A DNA stretch of 64,000 bases. Source: Streptomyces albospinus. GTDB taxonomy: Bacteria; Actinomycetota; Actinomycetes; Streptomycetales; Streptomycetaceae. The notes beneath the pieces were generated by a model. It made no database searches, was not told the DNA's origin, and worked only from the letters and a program-made list of their open reading frames with translations. Location: contig NZ_BMRP01000014.1 of the NCBI RefSeq assembly GCF_014648695.1, forward strand, positions 126,453 to 190,452, written 5' to 3'. The translations under genes were made by a program, and so were the position numbers. This document shows, in pieces, positions 49,328 to 58,687 of this stretch; position 1 is the stretch's first letter; each line of letters opens with the position of its first letter.

Positions 49328-50476
49328 ATGACGAGCATCGGTGGTGTGGAGATGGTCGACTGGAATCTCGCGGTTTCGACCGCGACGCGATTCGTCCGGC
49401 CAGGTCCAGAGGTGAGCCGGGACGAGGCGCGGAAGATCGTCGCGGAGTTGCGGAGGCATGCCAAGTCCTCCGAGGAGCACGTCCGGGCGTTCACCCGGAT
49501 GGCGCAGCCGGGTGCGGAGGGCGAGGCGTCGCCGCCTGACACGCCGGTGCTGGTCGTGGACCGGCCTGGCTGGATCCGGGCCAATGTGGCCGGCTTCCGG
49601 GCCGTCCTCAAGCCCCTGCTGGCCAAGATGGAGGACCGGCGCTCGAACGTTCCCGGTGGCGCGGTGCTCGGCGCGGTCGGCGGCAAGGTGACCGGCGTGG
49701 AGCTGGGGATGCTGCTGTCGTTCCTGGCGTCGCGGGTCCTGGGCCAGTACGAGACGTTCGCGCCGCCCACGCGCGATCTGCCGGCCGCGGCGCAGGGCGG
49801 CCGGCTGCTGCTCGTGGCGCCGAACATCGTCCACGTGGAGCGCGAACTGGACGTCGCGCCGCACGACTTCCGGCTGTGGGTGTGCCTCCATGAGGAGACG
49901 CACCGGACCCAGTTCACCGCCGTGCCCTGGCTGCGGGACCACATCGAGGGCGAGATCCAGTCGTTCCTGGGGGAGACCGACATCGACCCGGGGACGCTGC
50001 TGGAGCGGTTGCGGGAGGCGGCCCAGTCACTGGCCGGCGCCAAGCCGGAGGGCGAGCAGGGTGACGACGGCAGCCGGTCGATCGTCGATCTCGTGCAGAC
50101 GCCCGCCCAGCGGGAGATCCTCGGGCGGCTGACGGCGGTGATGTCGCTGCTGGAGGGGCACGCCGACTTCGTCATGGACGGGGTGGGGCCCGAGGTGGTG
50201 CCGTCGGTCGCGGAGATCCGGGAGAAGTTCCAGCAGCGCCGGGCCAGCGGCGCGGGCCGGCTGGACCTGGCGCTGCGCAAGCTGCTGGGGCTGGATGCGA
50301 AGCTGCGGCAGTACCGTGACGGGGAGCGGTTCGTGCGGTCCGTCGTCGAGGAGGTCGGCATGGACGGCTTCAACCGGATCTGGACGTCGCCGAACACCCT
50401 CCCCACGAAACTGGAGATCGCCAAACCGGCGGACTGGGTCGCGCGGGTGCATCGGAAGGCCGACGGGGCACCGTAA
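49328..50476 (+). CDS. Zinc-dependent metalloprotease, DUF2342/F420-associated type
   Basis: This 382-residue protein has a metalloprotease signature HExxH within CLHEETHRTQFTAVPW and a downstream second acidic/His region SLLEGHADFVMDGVG. This layout identifies the actinobacterial DUF2342 family, described as F420-biosynthesis-associated by genome context. It has no signal peptide and is probably cytosolic. The ATG at 49328 is the most upstream with family-like sequence (MTSIGGVEMVDWNLAVSTAT); Met11 is an alternative. Its position directly before tilS and hpt is conserved in actinobacteria, as I recall. Confidence 0.9.
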   Translation: MTSIGGVEMVDWNLAVSTATRFVRPGPEVSRDEARKIVAELRRHAKSSEEHVRAFTRMAQPGAEGEASPPDTPVLVVDRPGWIRANVAGFRAVLKPLLAKMEDRRSNVPGGAVLGAVGGKVTGVELGMLLSFLASRVLGQYETFAPPTRDLPAAAQGGRLLLVAPNIVHVERELDVAPHDFRLWVCLHEETHRTQFTAVPWLRDHIEGEIQSFLGETDIDPGTLLERLREAAQSLAGAKPEGEQGDDGSRSIVDLVQTPAQREILGRLTAVMSLLEGHADFVMDGVGPEVVPSVAEIREKFQQRRASGAGRLDLALRKLLGLDAKLRQYRDGERFVRSVVEEVGMDGFNRIWTSPNTLPTKLEIAKPADWVARVHRKADGAP

Positions 50477-50671
50477 GCGCACGGCGTGAGCTGGGCACGC
50501 CGTGCGGCAGTAGCGCGCCCCTCCAATCACCCGTCTGAGGGACCGTGACCGATGGATAGGCGTGCAATGCTCGGGGAACTGCTCGTCTCTGTCACCATCT
50601 AGGCACTCTGTGTGACGAAGTGCCGTCCACGTCCCGAGGCTCGCCCCCCAGCTGAACGATTGGAAACGGAC

Positions 50672-51679
50672 ATGGGTCCCCATCCAGCGGTCGCCGCGAT
50701 ACGCCTGGCGGTCCGCCGCGTACTCCACGACGTCCTCAACCACCACTGCGCGCAGGACCGGCACGAGGCCCCGCTCGTGCTTGCCGCCTGCTCCGGCGGC
50801 GCCGATTCCATGGCGCTCGCCTCCGCCCTCGCCTTCGAAGCGCCCAAGCTGGGTGTCCGCGCCGGTGGCGTGACCATCGACCACGGCCTCCAGGAAGGTT
50901 CCGACCTCCGCGCCGCCGAGGTCGCCGTACGGCTGCGGGCCCTGCGGCTCGACCCCGTCGACGTCGTCAGCATCCACGTCGGGCGCGAGGGCGGCCCGGA
51001 AGCCGCCGCCCGCGACGCCCGCTACGCCGCCTTGGACGCCGCCGCCGACCGCCACGGCGCCAGCGCGATCCTGCTCGGCCACACCCGCGACGACCAGGCG
51101 GAGACCGTGCTCCTCGGCCTCGCCCGCGGGTCCGGCACCCGCTCGCTCTCCGGGATGGCCGCGACCACCGGGACGGACGGCCGCTACCGCCGCCCCTTCC
51201 TGGACCTCGACCGGCAGACCGCCCGCAAGGCGTGCCTCGTCCAGGCGCTGCCCGTCTGGGACGACCCCCACAACACCGACCCCGCCTACACCCGCTCACG
51301 ACTGCGGCACGAGGGGCTGCCCGCCCTGGAGAAGTGCCTCGGCAAGGGCGTCGTCGAGGCGCTGGCGCGCACCGCCCAGCTCTCGCGGGACGACGCCGAC
51401 GCGCTGGACGCCTGGGCCGCCGAGGCCGAGGGCACGGTGCTGGACGAATCCGGCACCCTCGACGTCGCCGCCCTCTTCGCGCTGCCGCCCGCGGTACGCC
51501 GCCGGGTGCTGCGCCGGGCCGTCATCGCGGCCGGCTCACCTGCCGGTTCGCTCTTCGCCCGGCATATCGAAGAAGTGGACCGATTGATCACGGCCTGGCG
51601 CGGGCAGGGCGCCATCAACCTCCCCGGGCGCGTGGGTGTGCGACGGCAGGGTGGCAGACTGGTCGTTCGGCAGGGCTGA
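50672..51679 (+). CDS. tilS: tRNA(Ile)-lysidine synthase
   Basis: This 335-residue TilS converts the wobble cytidine of the tRNA-Ile CAU anticodon to lysidine, so the tRNA reads AUA rather than AUG. The PP-loop SGGADSM is in VLAACSGGADSMALASALAF, and other signatures are LLGHTRDDQAETVLLGLARG and YTRSRLRHEGLPAL. It is the short actinobacterial form without the long C-terminal extension of E. coli TilS. The ATG at 50672 follows GGAAACGGAC. It precedes hpt and ftsH in the usual actinobacterial order. Confidence 0.96.
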   Translation: MGPHPAVAAIRLAVRRVLHDVLNHHCAQDRHEAPLVLAACSGGADSMALASALAFEAPKLGVRAGGVTIDHGLQEGSDLRAAEVAVRLRALRLDPVDVVSIHVGREGGPEAAARDARYAALDAAADRHGASAILLGHTRDDQAETVLLGLARGSGTRSLSGMAATTGTDGRYRRPFLDLDRQTARKACLVQALPVWDDPHNTDPAYTRSRLRHEGLPALEKCLGKGVVEALARTAQLSRDDADALDAWAAEAEGTVLDESGTLDVAALFALPPAVRRRVLRRAVIAAGSPAGSLFARHIEEVDRLITAWRGQGAINLPGRVGVRRQGGRLVVRQG

Positions 51680-51768
51680 GCCGCAGAAGACCGCCCTGCC
51701 CCGTGATCTTGCGACCGGGTACCGCTTCGTGAGGTTCACGGCTGATCTGCACACCGAAGCGAGCGAGA

Positions 51769-52332
51769 GTGGCACGGGTGGACGACAAGGACATGGGCGC
51801 CGACCTTCAGTCGGTGCTCATCAGCAAAGAAGAGATCGAAGCGAAGCTGGCCGAGCTGGCCGCGAAGATCGACGCGGAGTACGCGGGCAAGGACCTGCTC
51901 ATCGTCGGTGTCCTCAAGGGCGCGGTGATGGTGATGGCGGACCTGGCGCGCGCGCTGTCCACCCCCGTCACGATGGACTGGATGGCCGTGTCCTCCTACG
52001 GCGCGGGCACCCAGTCCTCCGGTGTGGTCCGCATCCTCAAGGACCTGGACACCGACATCAAGGGCAAGCACGTCCTGATCGTCGAGGACATCATCGACTC
52101 CGGCCTGACGCTGTCGTGGCTGCTGTCGAACCTCGGCTCGCGGGAGCCCGCCTCGCTGGAGGTGTGCACGCTGCTGCGCAAGCCGGAGGCGGCCAAGGTG
52201 GCGATCGACGTGAAGTGGATCGGCTTCGACATTCCCAACGAATTCGTCGTCGGCTACGGCCTGGACTTCGCGGAGAAGTACCGCAATCTGCCGTTCGTCG
52301 GTACCCTCTCGCCCCACGTCTACGGCGGCTGA
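51769..52332 (+). CDS. hpt: Hypoxanthine phosphoribosyltransferase
   Basis: This 187-residue purine salvage enzyme joins hypoxanthine or guanine to PRPP, giving IMP or GMP. The PRPP-binding loop is VLIVEDIIDSGLTLSWLLSN, with the acidic pair ED in front of IIDSG. The flexible loop SSYGAGTQSSGVV and the late IGFDIPNEFVVGYGLDFAEK are also family marks. The GTG at 51769 is proposed; a GTG three codons downstream is possible. It is co-directional with tilS and ftsH; the 283-base gap to ftsH holds that gene's leader. Confidence 0.96.
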   Translation: MARVDDKDMGADLQSVLISKEEIEAKLAELAAKIDAEYAGKDLLIVGVLKGAVMVMADLARALSTPVTMDWMAVSSYGAGTQSSGVVRILKDLDTDIKGKHVLIVEDIIDSGLTLSWLLSNLGSREPASLEVCTLLRKPEAAKVAIDVKWIGFDIPNEFVVGYGLDFAEKYRNLPFVGTLSPHVYGG

Positions 52333-52615
52333 GAGCGCACCGTCCGCTCGCCGGCTGCCGTGGCCGGAGAGGGCCCGGACCAGCCTGCTTCGCCCGGCGG
52401 GAACCGTTCGCGGTTTCCCGCCGTTGGAGCAGGAAGAGGGGATTCCTCGGCTTCATTGTTCACTGTCGGCGCAGGCGCCGGGTGACAATGCTGGGGTACC
52501 GTCCGAAGGCAGTCTGTTTTCGGGCCAGTAAAACACCGTACGCACGACCAGCCCTCCCGAGGGCGTTGTGCCTCACTGTGGCAGGAGGGACGGGGCCTCA
52601 AGCGGCTCCGTATGG

Positions 52616-54631
52616 ATGGACGTGAAGCGATACTTCCGTGGGCCGGTCATGTGGATCGTGCTGGCCGTCCTCGCCGTGGTCGTGTTGATGCAGGTCGTCG
52701 GCTCGTCCGGCGGTTACAAGACGGTGGACACCGGTCAGGTCGTCAAGGCGATCGCTGACAACAAGGTGAAATCCGCCGAGCTGACCACCGGCGACGAGAA
52801 CAAGATCAAGATCGAGCTGTCGGGCAACAACAAGATCGACGGCTCCAACAAGATCCAGGCGAGCTACATCGGCGACCAGGGCGTCGACATCGCCAAGAAT
52901 TTGCAGGCCAAGTACCAGACCGGCGAGATCAAGGACGGGTACACCGTCTCCCCGTCGAAGCAGAACCCGTTCGTCGGCGTGCTGATCTCGCTGCTGCCCT
53001 TCATCCTCCTGCCCATCGGCATCCTGATCGTGATGAACCAGGTGCAGGGCGGCGGCTCCCGGGTGATGAACTTCGGCAAGTCGAAGGCGAAGCTGATCAC
53101 CAAGGACACCCCCAAGACGACCTTCGCGGACGTCGCGGGATCCGACGAGGCCGTCGAGGAACTCCACGAGATCAAGGAATTCCTCCAGGACCCGGCGAAG
53201 TTCCAGGCCGTCGGCGCCAAGATCCCCAAGGGTGTGCTGCTGTACGGTCCGCCCGGTACGGGCAAGACGCTGCTCGCGCGCGCCGTCGCGGGCGAGGCCG
53301 GCGTCCCGTTCTACTCGATCTCCGGCTCCGACTTCGTCGAGATGTTCGTCGGTGTCGGTGCCTCCCGGGTCCGCGACCTCTTCGAGCAGGCCAAGGCGAA
53401 CGCCCCGGCGATCGTCTTCGTCGACGAGATCGACGCCGTCGGCCGGCACCGCGGTGCGGGCCTCGGCGGCGGCCACGACGAGCGCGAGCAGACCCTGAAC
53501 CAGCTCCTCGTCGAGATGGACGGCTTCGACGTGAAGGGCGGCGTGATCCTGATCGCCGCCACGAACCGCCCGGACATCCTCGACCCGGCGCTGCTGCGCC
53601 CGGGCCGGTTCGACCGGCAGATCGCCGTCGACCGCCCGGACCTCCAGGGCCGTCTGGAGATCCTCAAGGTCCACCAGAAGGGCAAGCCGGTCGCGCCGGA
53701 CGTCGACCTCTCGGCCGTCGCCAAGCGCACCCCCGGCTTCACCGGTGCCGATCTGTCCAACGTCCTCAACGAGGCCGCGCTGCTGACGGCCCGGAGCGAC
53801 GAGAAGCTGATCAACAACCACTTCCTGGACGAGGCGATCGACCGCGTCGTGGCCGGACCGCAGAAGCGGACCCGGATCATGTCCGAGAAGGAGAAGAAGA
53901 TCACCGCGTACCACGAGGGCGGACACGCCCTGGTCGCGGCGGCTTCGCCGAACTCCGACCCGGTCCACAAGATCACGATCCTGTCCCGCGGCCGGGCCCT
54001 GGGCTACACCATGGTCCTGCCCGACGAGGACAAGTACTCCACCACCCGCAACGAGATGCTCGACCAGCTGGCGTACATGCTGGGTGGCCGAGCGGCGGAG
54101 GAGCTGGTCTTCCACGACCCGACCACGGGCGCCGCGAACGACATCGAGAAGGCGACCGCGACGGCCCGCGCGATGGTCACGCAGTACGGCATGACCGAGC
54201 GGCTCGGCGCGATCAAGTTCGGCACGGACAACTCCGAGCCGTTCCTGGGCCGTGAGATGGGTCACCAGCGCGACTACTCGGAAGAGGTCGCCGCGCTGGT
54301 CGACGAGGAAGTCAAGAAGCTGATCGAGACCGCGCACAACGAGGCGTGGGAGATCCTGGTCGAGAACCGCGATGTGCTCGACAACCTCGTGCTGACGCTC
54401 CTGGAGAAGGAGACGCTCAACAAGGAGGAGATCGCCGAACTCTTCAAGCACATCGTCAAGCGCCCGGCCCGCCCGGCGTGGACCGGCTCCTCGCGCCGTA
54501 CGCCCTCGACCCGCCCGCCGGTGCTGTCGCCGAAGGAGCTGGCCCCGGCCAACGGCTCCGTGGCGGCGGCGTCCGGCACCGTTTCGACGGAAAAGGCGGA
54601 GGCCCCCGAGGACCGGCGTCCCGAGAGCTGA
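52616..54631 (+). CDS. ftsH: ATP-dependent zinc metalloprotease FtsH
   Basis: This 671-residue membrane-bound AAA+ protease degrades misfolded membrane proteins and regulators as a hexamer. Two membrane helices (VMWIVLAVLAVVVLMQVVG and VGVLISLLPFILLPIGILIV) flank an extracytoplasmic domain. Walker A GPPGTGKTLLAR, Walker B IVFVDEIDAVGRHR, the pore motif FVG in MFVGVGASRVR, the SRH ending RPGRFDR and the zinc motif HEGGH are intact. A disordered tail follows. The ATG at 52616 is the family start (MDVKRYFRGP), but the GGAGGG site is 28 bases upstream, so the true start may lie further 5'. Confidence 0.97.
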   Translation: MDVKRYFRGPVMWIVLAVLAVVVLMQVVGSSGGYKTVDTGQVVKAIADNKVKSAELTTGDENKIKIELSGNNKIDGSNKIQASYIGDQGVDIAKNLQAKYQTGEIKDGYTVSPSKQNPFVGVLISLLPFILLPIGILIVMNQVQGGGSRVMNFGKSKAKLITKDTPKTTFADVAGSDEAVEELHEIKEFLQDPAKFQAVGAKIPKGVLLYGPPGTGKTLLARAVAGEAGVPFYSISGSDFVEMFVGVGASRVRDLFEQAKANAPAIVFVDEIDAVGRHRGAGLGGGHDEREQTLNQLLVEMDGFDVKGGVILIAATNRPDILDPALLRPGRFDRQIAVDRPDLQGRLEILKVHQKGKPVAPDVDLSAVAKRTPGFTGADLSNVLNEAALLTARSDEKLINNHFLDEAIDRVVAGPQKRTRIMSEKEKKITAYHEGGHALVAAASPNSDPVHKITILSRGRALGYTMVLPDEDKYSTTRNEMLDQLAYMLGGRAAEELVFHDPTTGAANDIEKATATARAMVTQYGMTERLGAIKFGTDNSEPFLGREMGHQRDYSEEVAALVDEEVKKLIETAHNEAWEILVENRDVLDNLVLTLLEKETLNKEEIAELFKHIVKRPARPAWTGSSRRTPSTRPPVLSPKELAPANGSVAAASGTVSTEKAEAPEDRRPES

Positions 54632-54661
54632 GCCCGGCGGCCCGCCCGGGCCCTGGAATAC

Positions 54662-54699
54662 GTGCCGCGCCCACCAGGTTTAGCCTGGGGGCGCGGCAC
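54662..54699 (+). terminator. Hairpin between ftsH and folE
   Basis: GTGCCGCGCCC (54662-54672) pairs with GGGCGCGGCAC (54689-54699), with inner CCAGG/CCTGG pairing. It lies 31 bases after the ftsH stop, with no T run. TTTAGCCT between the arms may also carry a folE promoter -10. Confidence 0.55.
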
Positions 54700-54738
54700 T
54701 CCGCGTTTTCGAGCGGGCGCAGAAGGAACGAGGCACCA

Positions 54739-55344
54739 ATGACGGACCCTGTGACGCTGGACGTCGACAGCAAGATCGGCACGTTTGACGAGAAGCGCGC
54801 CGAGAACGCCGTCCGCGAGCTGCTCATCGCGGTGGGCGAGGACCCGGACCGCGAGGGCCTGCTGGAGACGCCGGCGCGCGTGGCACGGGCGTACAAGGAG
54901 CTGTTCGCCGGTCTGTGGCAGAAGCCCGAGGATGTGCTGACCACCACCTTCGACATCGGCCATGACGAGATGGTGCTGGTCAAGGGCATCGAGGTGGTCT
55001 CGAACTGCGAGCACCACCTCGTCCCGTTCGTCGGAGTGGCCCACGTCGGCTACATCCCGTCCACCGACGGGAAGATCACCGGGCTGTCCAAGCTGGCCCG
55101 GCTGGTCGATGTGTTCGCCCGGCGCCCGCAGGTCCAGGAGCGGCTGACGACGCAGATCGCGGACTCGCTGATGGAGATCCTGGAGCCGCGCGGGGTGATC
55201 GTGGTCATCGAGTGCGAGCACATGTGCATGACCATGCGCGGGGTGCGGAAGCCGGGTGCCAAGACGACGACCTCCGCGGTGCGCGGCCAGCTCCGCGATC
55301 CGGCGACGCGCGCCGAGGCGATGAGCCTGATACTGGCGCGCTAG
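54739..55344 (+). CDS. folE: GTP cyclohydrolase I
   Basis: This 201-residue type I enzyme converts GTP to 7,8-dihydroneopterin triphosphate, the first step of folate synthesis. Zinc ligands are in the CEHH of VVSNCEHHLVPF and in ECEHMCMTMRG. Other signatures are EGLLETPARVARAYKELFAG and ITGLSKLARLVDVFARRPQV. The ATG at 54739 follows AGAAGGAACGAGGC. folP, folB and folK follow at 58.7-61.5 kb after two unrelated genes, a layout usual for Streptomyces. Confidence 0.97.
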   Translation: MTDPVTLDVDSKIGTFDEKRAENAVRELLIAVGEDPDREGLLETPARVARAYKELFAGLWQKPEDVLTTTFDIGHDEMVLVKGIEVVSNCEHHLVPFVGVAHVGYIPSTDGKITGLSKLARLVDVFARRPQVQERLTTQIADSLMEILEPRGVIVVIECEHMCMTMRGVRKPGAKTTTSAVRGQLRDPATRAEAMSLILAR

Positions 55345-55402
55345 CGTCCCGAGGCCCCGCGACCCGCGCCCTGGTCGCGCCGGGGCCCGTACGGCGAACG
55401 AG

Positions 55403-55446
55403 AAGCGGCCCGGTCCCGCAGCGTGTGCTGCGGGACCGGGCCGCTT
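55403..55446. terminator. 20-bp bidirectional terminator between folE and the esterase gene
   Basis: A perfect 20-bp stem (55403-55422 with 55427-55446) with loop GTGT lies between the convergent folE and esterase stops. The right arm ends CCGCTTTC. It can end transcription both ways. Confidence 0.88.
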
Positions 55447-55458
55447 TCGGCTGTCGGG

Positions 55459-56574
55459 TCAGACCGAGAGGCGGTTGCCCATCCACTGGAGGGCGGCGGG
55501 GATCTCCCGGCGCCAGGTGTTGAAGTTGTGGCCGCCGCTGTCGAGGATGATCGACGAGACGCGGGACGGCGACTTGGTGCCCTCGATGAACTTGAGCGTG
55601 TTCTTGTAGTTGCCCTCGCCGTGCCTGCTGCTGGTAACCAGCAGGTTCACCGGGGGGCCGGGCAGGTGCTTCTGCCGCCACAGGAGGTCGTTCTCCCGCT
55701 TCAGCTGGGCGCTGCCGCCGAAGAGGTCGCCGGTGGTGGTGTCGATGGGCGCCTTGTAGTCACCGGAGAGGGCGACCGCCGTGGAGAACGCGTTGGGGTG
55801 GCGCATGGTCATCTTCAGGGCGCAGTAGCCGCCGGTGGAGTCGCCCATGATGCCCCAGCTCTTGGCGTCCTTGCCGATGCGGTACTCGCTGGAGAGGCTG
55901 TGGCGCAGGTCCTGGGTGAAGAACGTCTCGGTCTGCGGGCCGCGCGGTATGTCCACGCACTCGGTGTCCCGGGGCGGGGCGACGGTGGGCCGCATCATCA
56001 CGAGGACGGTCGGCTGCATGCCCTGCTGCCGCAGCAGGTCGAACTGGGTCTGCGGGTAGTGCAGCTTCTTGTAGAGCGCCTCGGCGGTGCCCGGGTAGCC
56101 GGTGAGGATCACCGCCGCGGGGAACTTCTTCCTCGCGTAGCGCTCCTGGAAGTACTGCGGCGGCAGGTAGACGTACGCCGGGCTGGCGATCTTGGACTTG
56201 TGGCCGCGGATCAGCACCTTGTCGAGCCGGCCGGCGGTGGTCGGCATCGAGGCGCCCTGGATGCTGAGGCGCTCGTTGCCCAGCAGCTTCAGGTTGGTGC
56301 CGTTCGGGCCGGACTTGTAGTTGGTGACCACGCCGGGCTGCTGCTCCTGGCCGAAGAGGTCGGCCCAGGAGGCGTAGAAACCGAACATGTTGTTCGCGAA
56401 CAGGCCGATCGCCGCGAAGAGCGAGATCTGTGTGGCGAAGAGCAGCCCGATCCGGCCGAGCACCGCGCGCCAGTTCCCCTTGGACAGCCGCGGCCACAGC
56501 CAGACCGTGAGGGCGAACAGTGCCACCGCGAAGAGGATGGCAAGAAGCAGCACTTTCTTGCTGGTGAGACCCAT
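55459..56574 (-). CDS. Membrane-anchored esterase of the mycolyltransferase/PF00756 fold
   Basis: This 371-residue protein starts with two membrane helices (VLLLAILFAVALFALTVWLW and IGLLFATQISLFAAIGLFAN), followed by an extracellular esterase domain. The domain contains YVYLPPQYFQERYARKKFPA, the nucleophile region GIMGDSTGGYCALKM and a likely His in ILDSGGHNFNTW. It resembles esterase D/mycolyltransferase-fold proteins widespread in actinobacteria. The ATG at 56574 follows GGAAGAAAGCACCAC. The natural substrate is unknown. It is divergent from the MprF-like gene, which may also act on the envelope. Confidence 0.87.
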   Translation of the reverse strand: MGLTSKKVLLLAILFAVALFALTVWLWPRLSKGNWRAVLGRIGLLFATQISLFAAIGLFANNMFGFYASWADLFGQEQQPGVVTNYKSGPNGTNLKLLGNERLSIQGASMPTTAGRLDKVLIRGHKSKIASPAYVYLPPQYFQERYARKKFPAAVILTGYPGTAEALYKKLHYPQTQFDLLRQQGMQPTVLVMMRPTVAPPRDTECVDIPRGPQTETFFTQDLRHSLSSEYRIGKDAKSWGIMGDSTGGYCALKMTMRHPNAFSTAVALSGDYKAPIDTTTGDLFGGSAQLKRENDLLWRQKHLPGPPVNLLVTSSRHGEGNYKNTLKFIEGTKSPSRVSSIILDSGGHNFNTWRREIPAALQWMGNRLSV

Positions 56575-56714
56575 GTGGTGCTTTCTTCCGGGCGGCCGGG
56601 CCATCCGTACCGCAAGTGGAACCCCGAGCCCTGAGACGCCGTCATAGAGGGCGCAAAAGTCCAGATGCTGCGACTAGGCTCGCACGTTCTCTCGACCGGG
56701 GCGACGGGAAAGTG

Positions 56715-58562
56715 ATGTCTGACAGGCTAGATGGCGAAAAGTCGGAGAAGGTTGCGTGGCGTGCGCCACGCTGGCTCCGCGGCCCGCGGCCCGAGACAGT
56801 ACCAGGACTCGTCGGGACGGCCGGCGTGGTGGTCGGGCTGCTGAATCTGGTGGCCGGTATCTTCCCACGCTTCCGGTACAGCCGGGTGCACGCGGTGGCC
56901 GAGGTGCTGCCGGGCGCGGTGAGCCCGCTGGCGGTGTCCGCTTCTCTTGTCGTCGGCATTCTCCTGCTCCTTCTGGCCCACGGGCTCAAGCGCCGCAAGC
57001 GGCGGGCGTGGGGCGCGGCGGTGGCGCTGCTCCCCTTCGGGATCGCCGCTCAGCTGGTGTATCGCCACTCCGTTTTCGGAGCGGTGCTCTCGCTGGCGCT
57101 GCTGGTGTTCCTGCTGTGGCACCGCCGGGAATTCGCGGCCCTGCCCGACCCGCGCAGCCGCTGGAAGGCGGTGGCCAACCTCGTCGTCCTCGGCAGCGCC
57201 GGTTTCGGCATCGGCATGGTGATCGTCAGCTCCCACCCGCACAAGATCGTCGGCTCGCCCTCCTTCTGGGAGCGCGCCGAACACGTTCTCTGGGGCCTCG
57301 TCGGCTTCGAGGGCCCCGTCAGCTACACCAACGGCGTTGACTACACCGTCGGTTACTCCCTCGGCGCACTCGGTCTGCTGACCGCCGCCACCACCGCGTA
57401 CCTCGCCTTCCGCCCCGAGCACCCCGCGGCCCGGCTGACGGACGAGGACGAGCAGCGGCTGCGGGAGCTGCTGGCCAGGCACGGCGGCCGGGACTCGCTC
57501 GGCTACTTCGCGCTGCGCCGGGACAAGGGCGCGGTCTTCTCCCCGTCCGGCAAGGCCGCGGTCTGCTACCGGGTGATCTCCGGCGTGATGCTCGCCAGCG
57601 GCGACCCGATCGGGGACGTCGAGGCGTGGCCGGGCGCCATCGAGCGCTTCATGGAGGAGGCGCGGGCGCACTCCTGGACCCCGGCGGTCACCGGGTGCAG
57701 CGAGACCGGCGGCCAGGTGTGGACCCGGGAGACCGGCATGGACGCGCTGGAGCTGGGCGACGAGGCGATCGTGGACGTCGCCGACTTCACCCTCTCCGGG
57801 CGCGCGATGCGCAACGTCCGGCAGATGGTCAAGCGCATCGAGCGCAACGGCTACGAGACCCGGGTACGGCGGGTGCGCGATCTGGAGCCCGAGGAGCTGG
57901 AGCGGATCCAGAAGGCCGCGAACGCCTGGCGGGACACCGACACCGAGCGCGGCTTCTCCATGGCGCTGGGCCGGATCGACGCGGAGGCCGACGGCGACGC
58001 GGTGATCGCCACCGCGCACCTGGCACCCGCCGAGGGCGAGGACGCCGGGCCGTACGGGGACCTGAAGGCCATGCAGCACTTCGTGCCGTGGGGCCGGGAC
58101 GGGATCTCCCTGGAGCTGATGCGGCGGGACCGCGGCGCGGACCCCGGGATGAACGAGCTGCTGATCGTCGCGGCGCTCCAGGCGGCGCCGGACCTCGGGA
58201 TCAAGCAGGTGTCGCTGAACTTCGCGGTCTTCCGCTCCTCCCTGGAGCGCGGCGAGAAGCTGGGCGCGGGGCCCGTCCTCCGAGGCTGGCGGGCGATGCT
58301 GATCTTCCTGTCCCGCTGGTACCAGATCGAGTCGCTCTACAAGTTCAACGACAAGTTCCAGCCACGCTGGGAGCCGCGTTTCGTGGTCTTCCGCAACAGC
58401 CGGGACATCCCGCGGATCGGCCTCGCGGCGCTCCAGGCCGAGGGCTATCTGGAGCTGGGCCTGCCGCGCGCGCTGCGCCGCAGGAACGCTCCCGAGCCGC
58501 GGCCGTGCGCCCATGAGGAGCAGAGCGTGCCGGCGGCCGGCGCGCTGGAGAAGGTCGCGTAG
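56715..58562 (+). CDS. MprF-like (DUF2156) lysyltransferase-family membrane protein
   Basis: This 615-residue protein has six or seven membrane helices in the first 240 residues and a C-terminal DUF2156 domain of the phosphatidylglycerol lysyltransferase type (GYFALRRDKGAVFSPSGKAA, VCYRVISGVMLASGDPIGDV, GYETRVRRVRDLEPEELERI, ISLELMRRDRGADPGMNELL). Such enzymes transfer amino acids from aminoacyl-tRNA to membrane lipids, lowering surface charge. The membrane part is shorter than in full MprF flippase-synthase proteins, so a synthase-only role is likely. The ATG at 56715 follows GGGAAAGTG. Confidence 0.88.
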   Translation: MSDRLDGEKSEKVAWRAPRWLRGPRPETVPGLVGTAGVVVGLLNLVAGIFPRFRYSRVHAVAEVLPGAVSPLAVSASLVVGILLLLLAHGLKRRKRRAWGAAVALLPFGIAAQLVYRHSVFGAVLSLALLVFLLWHRREFAALPDPRSRWKAVANLVVLGSAGFGIGMVIVSSHPHKIVGSPSFWERAEHVLWGLVGFEGPVSYTNGVDYTVGYSLGALGLLTAATTAYLAFRPEHPAARLTDEDEQRLRELLARHGGRDSLGYFALRRDKGAVFSPSGKAAVCYRVISGVMLASGDPIGDVEAWPGAIERFMEEARAHSWTPAVTGCSETGGQVWTRETGMDALELGDEAIVDVADFTLSGRAMRNVRQMVKRIERNGYETRVRRVRDLEPEELERIQKAANAWRDTDTERGFSMALGRIDAEADGDAVIATAHLAPAEGEDAGPYGDLKAMQHFVPWGRDGISLELMRRDRGADPGMNELLIVAALQAAPDLGIKQVSLNFAVFRSSLERGEKLGAGPVLRGWRAMLIFLSRWYQIESLYKFNDKFQPRWEPRFVVFRNSRDIPRIGLAALQAEGYLELGLPRALRRRNAPEPRPCAHEEQSVPAAGALEKVA

Positions 58563-58687
58563 CGGCATCCCGTGCGGTGGATCGTGTGGCGGACCGGGCG
58601 GGATCGCGCGACGGGCCCGCCCCACGGGAGATCCGCCCAGTCGGCGGCGCCAATCCGGCCGGTCGGCACACGGCCTACGCTGGTGCC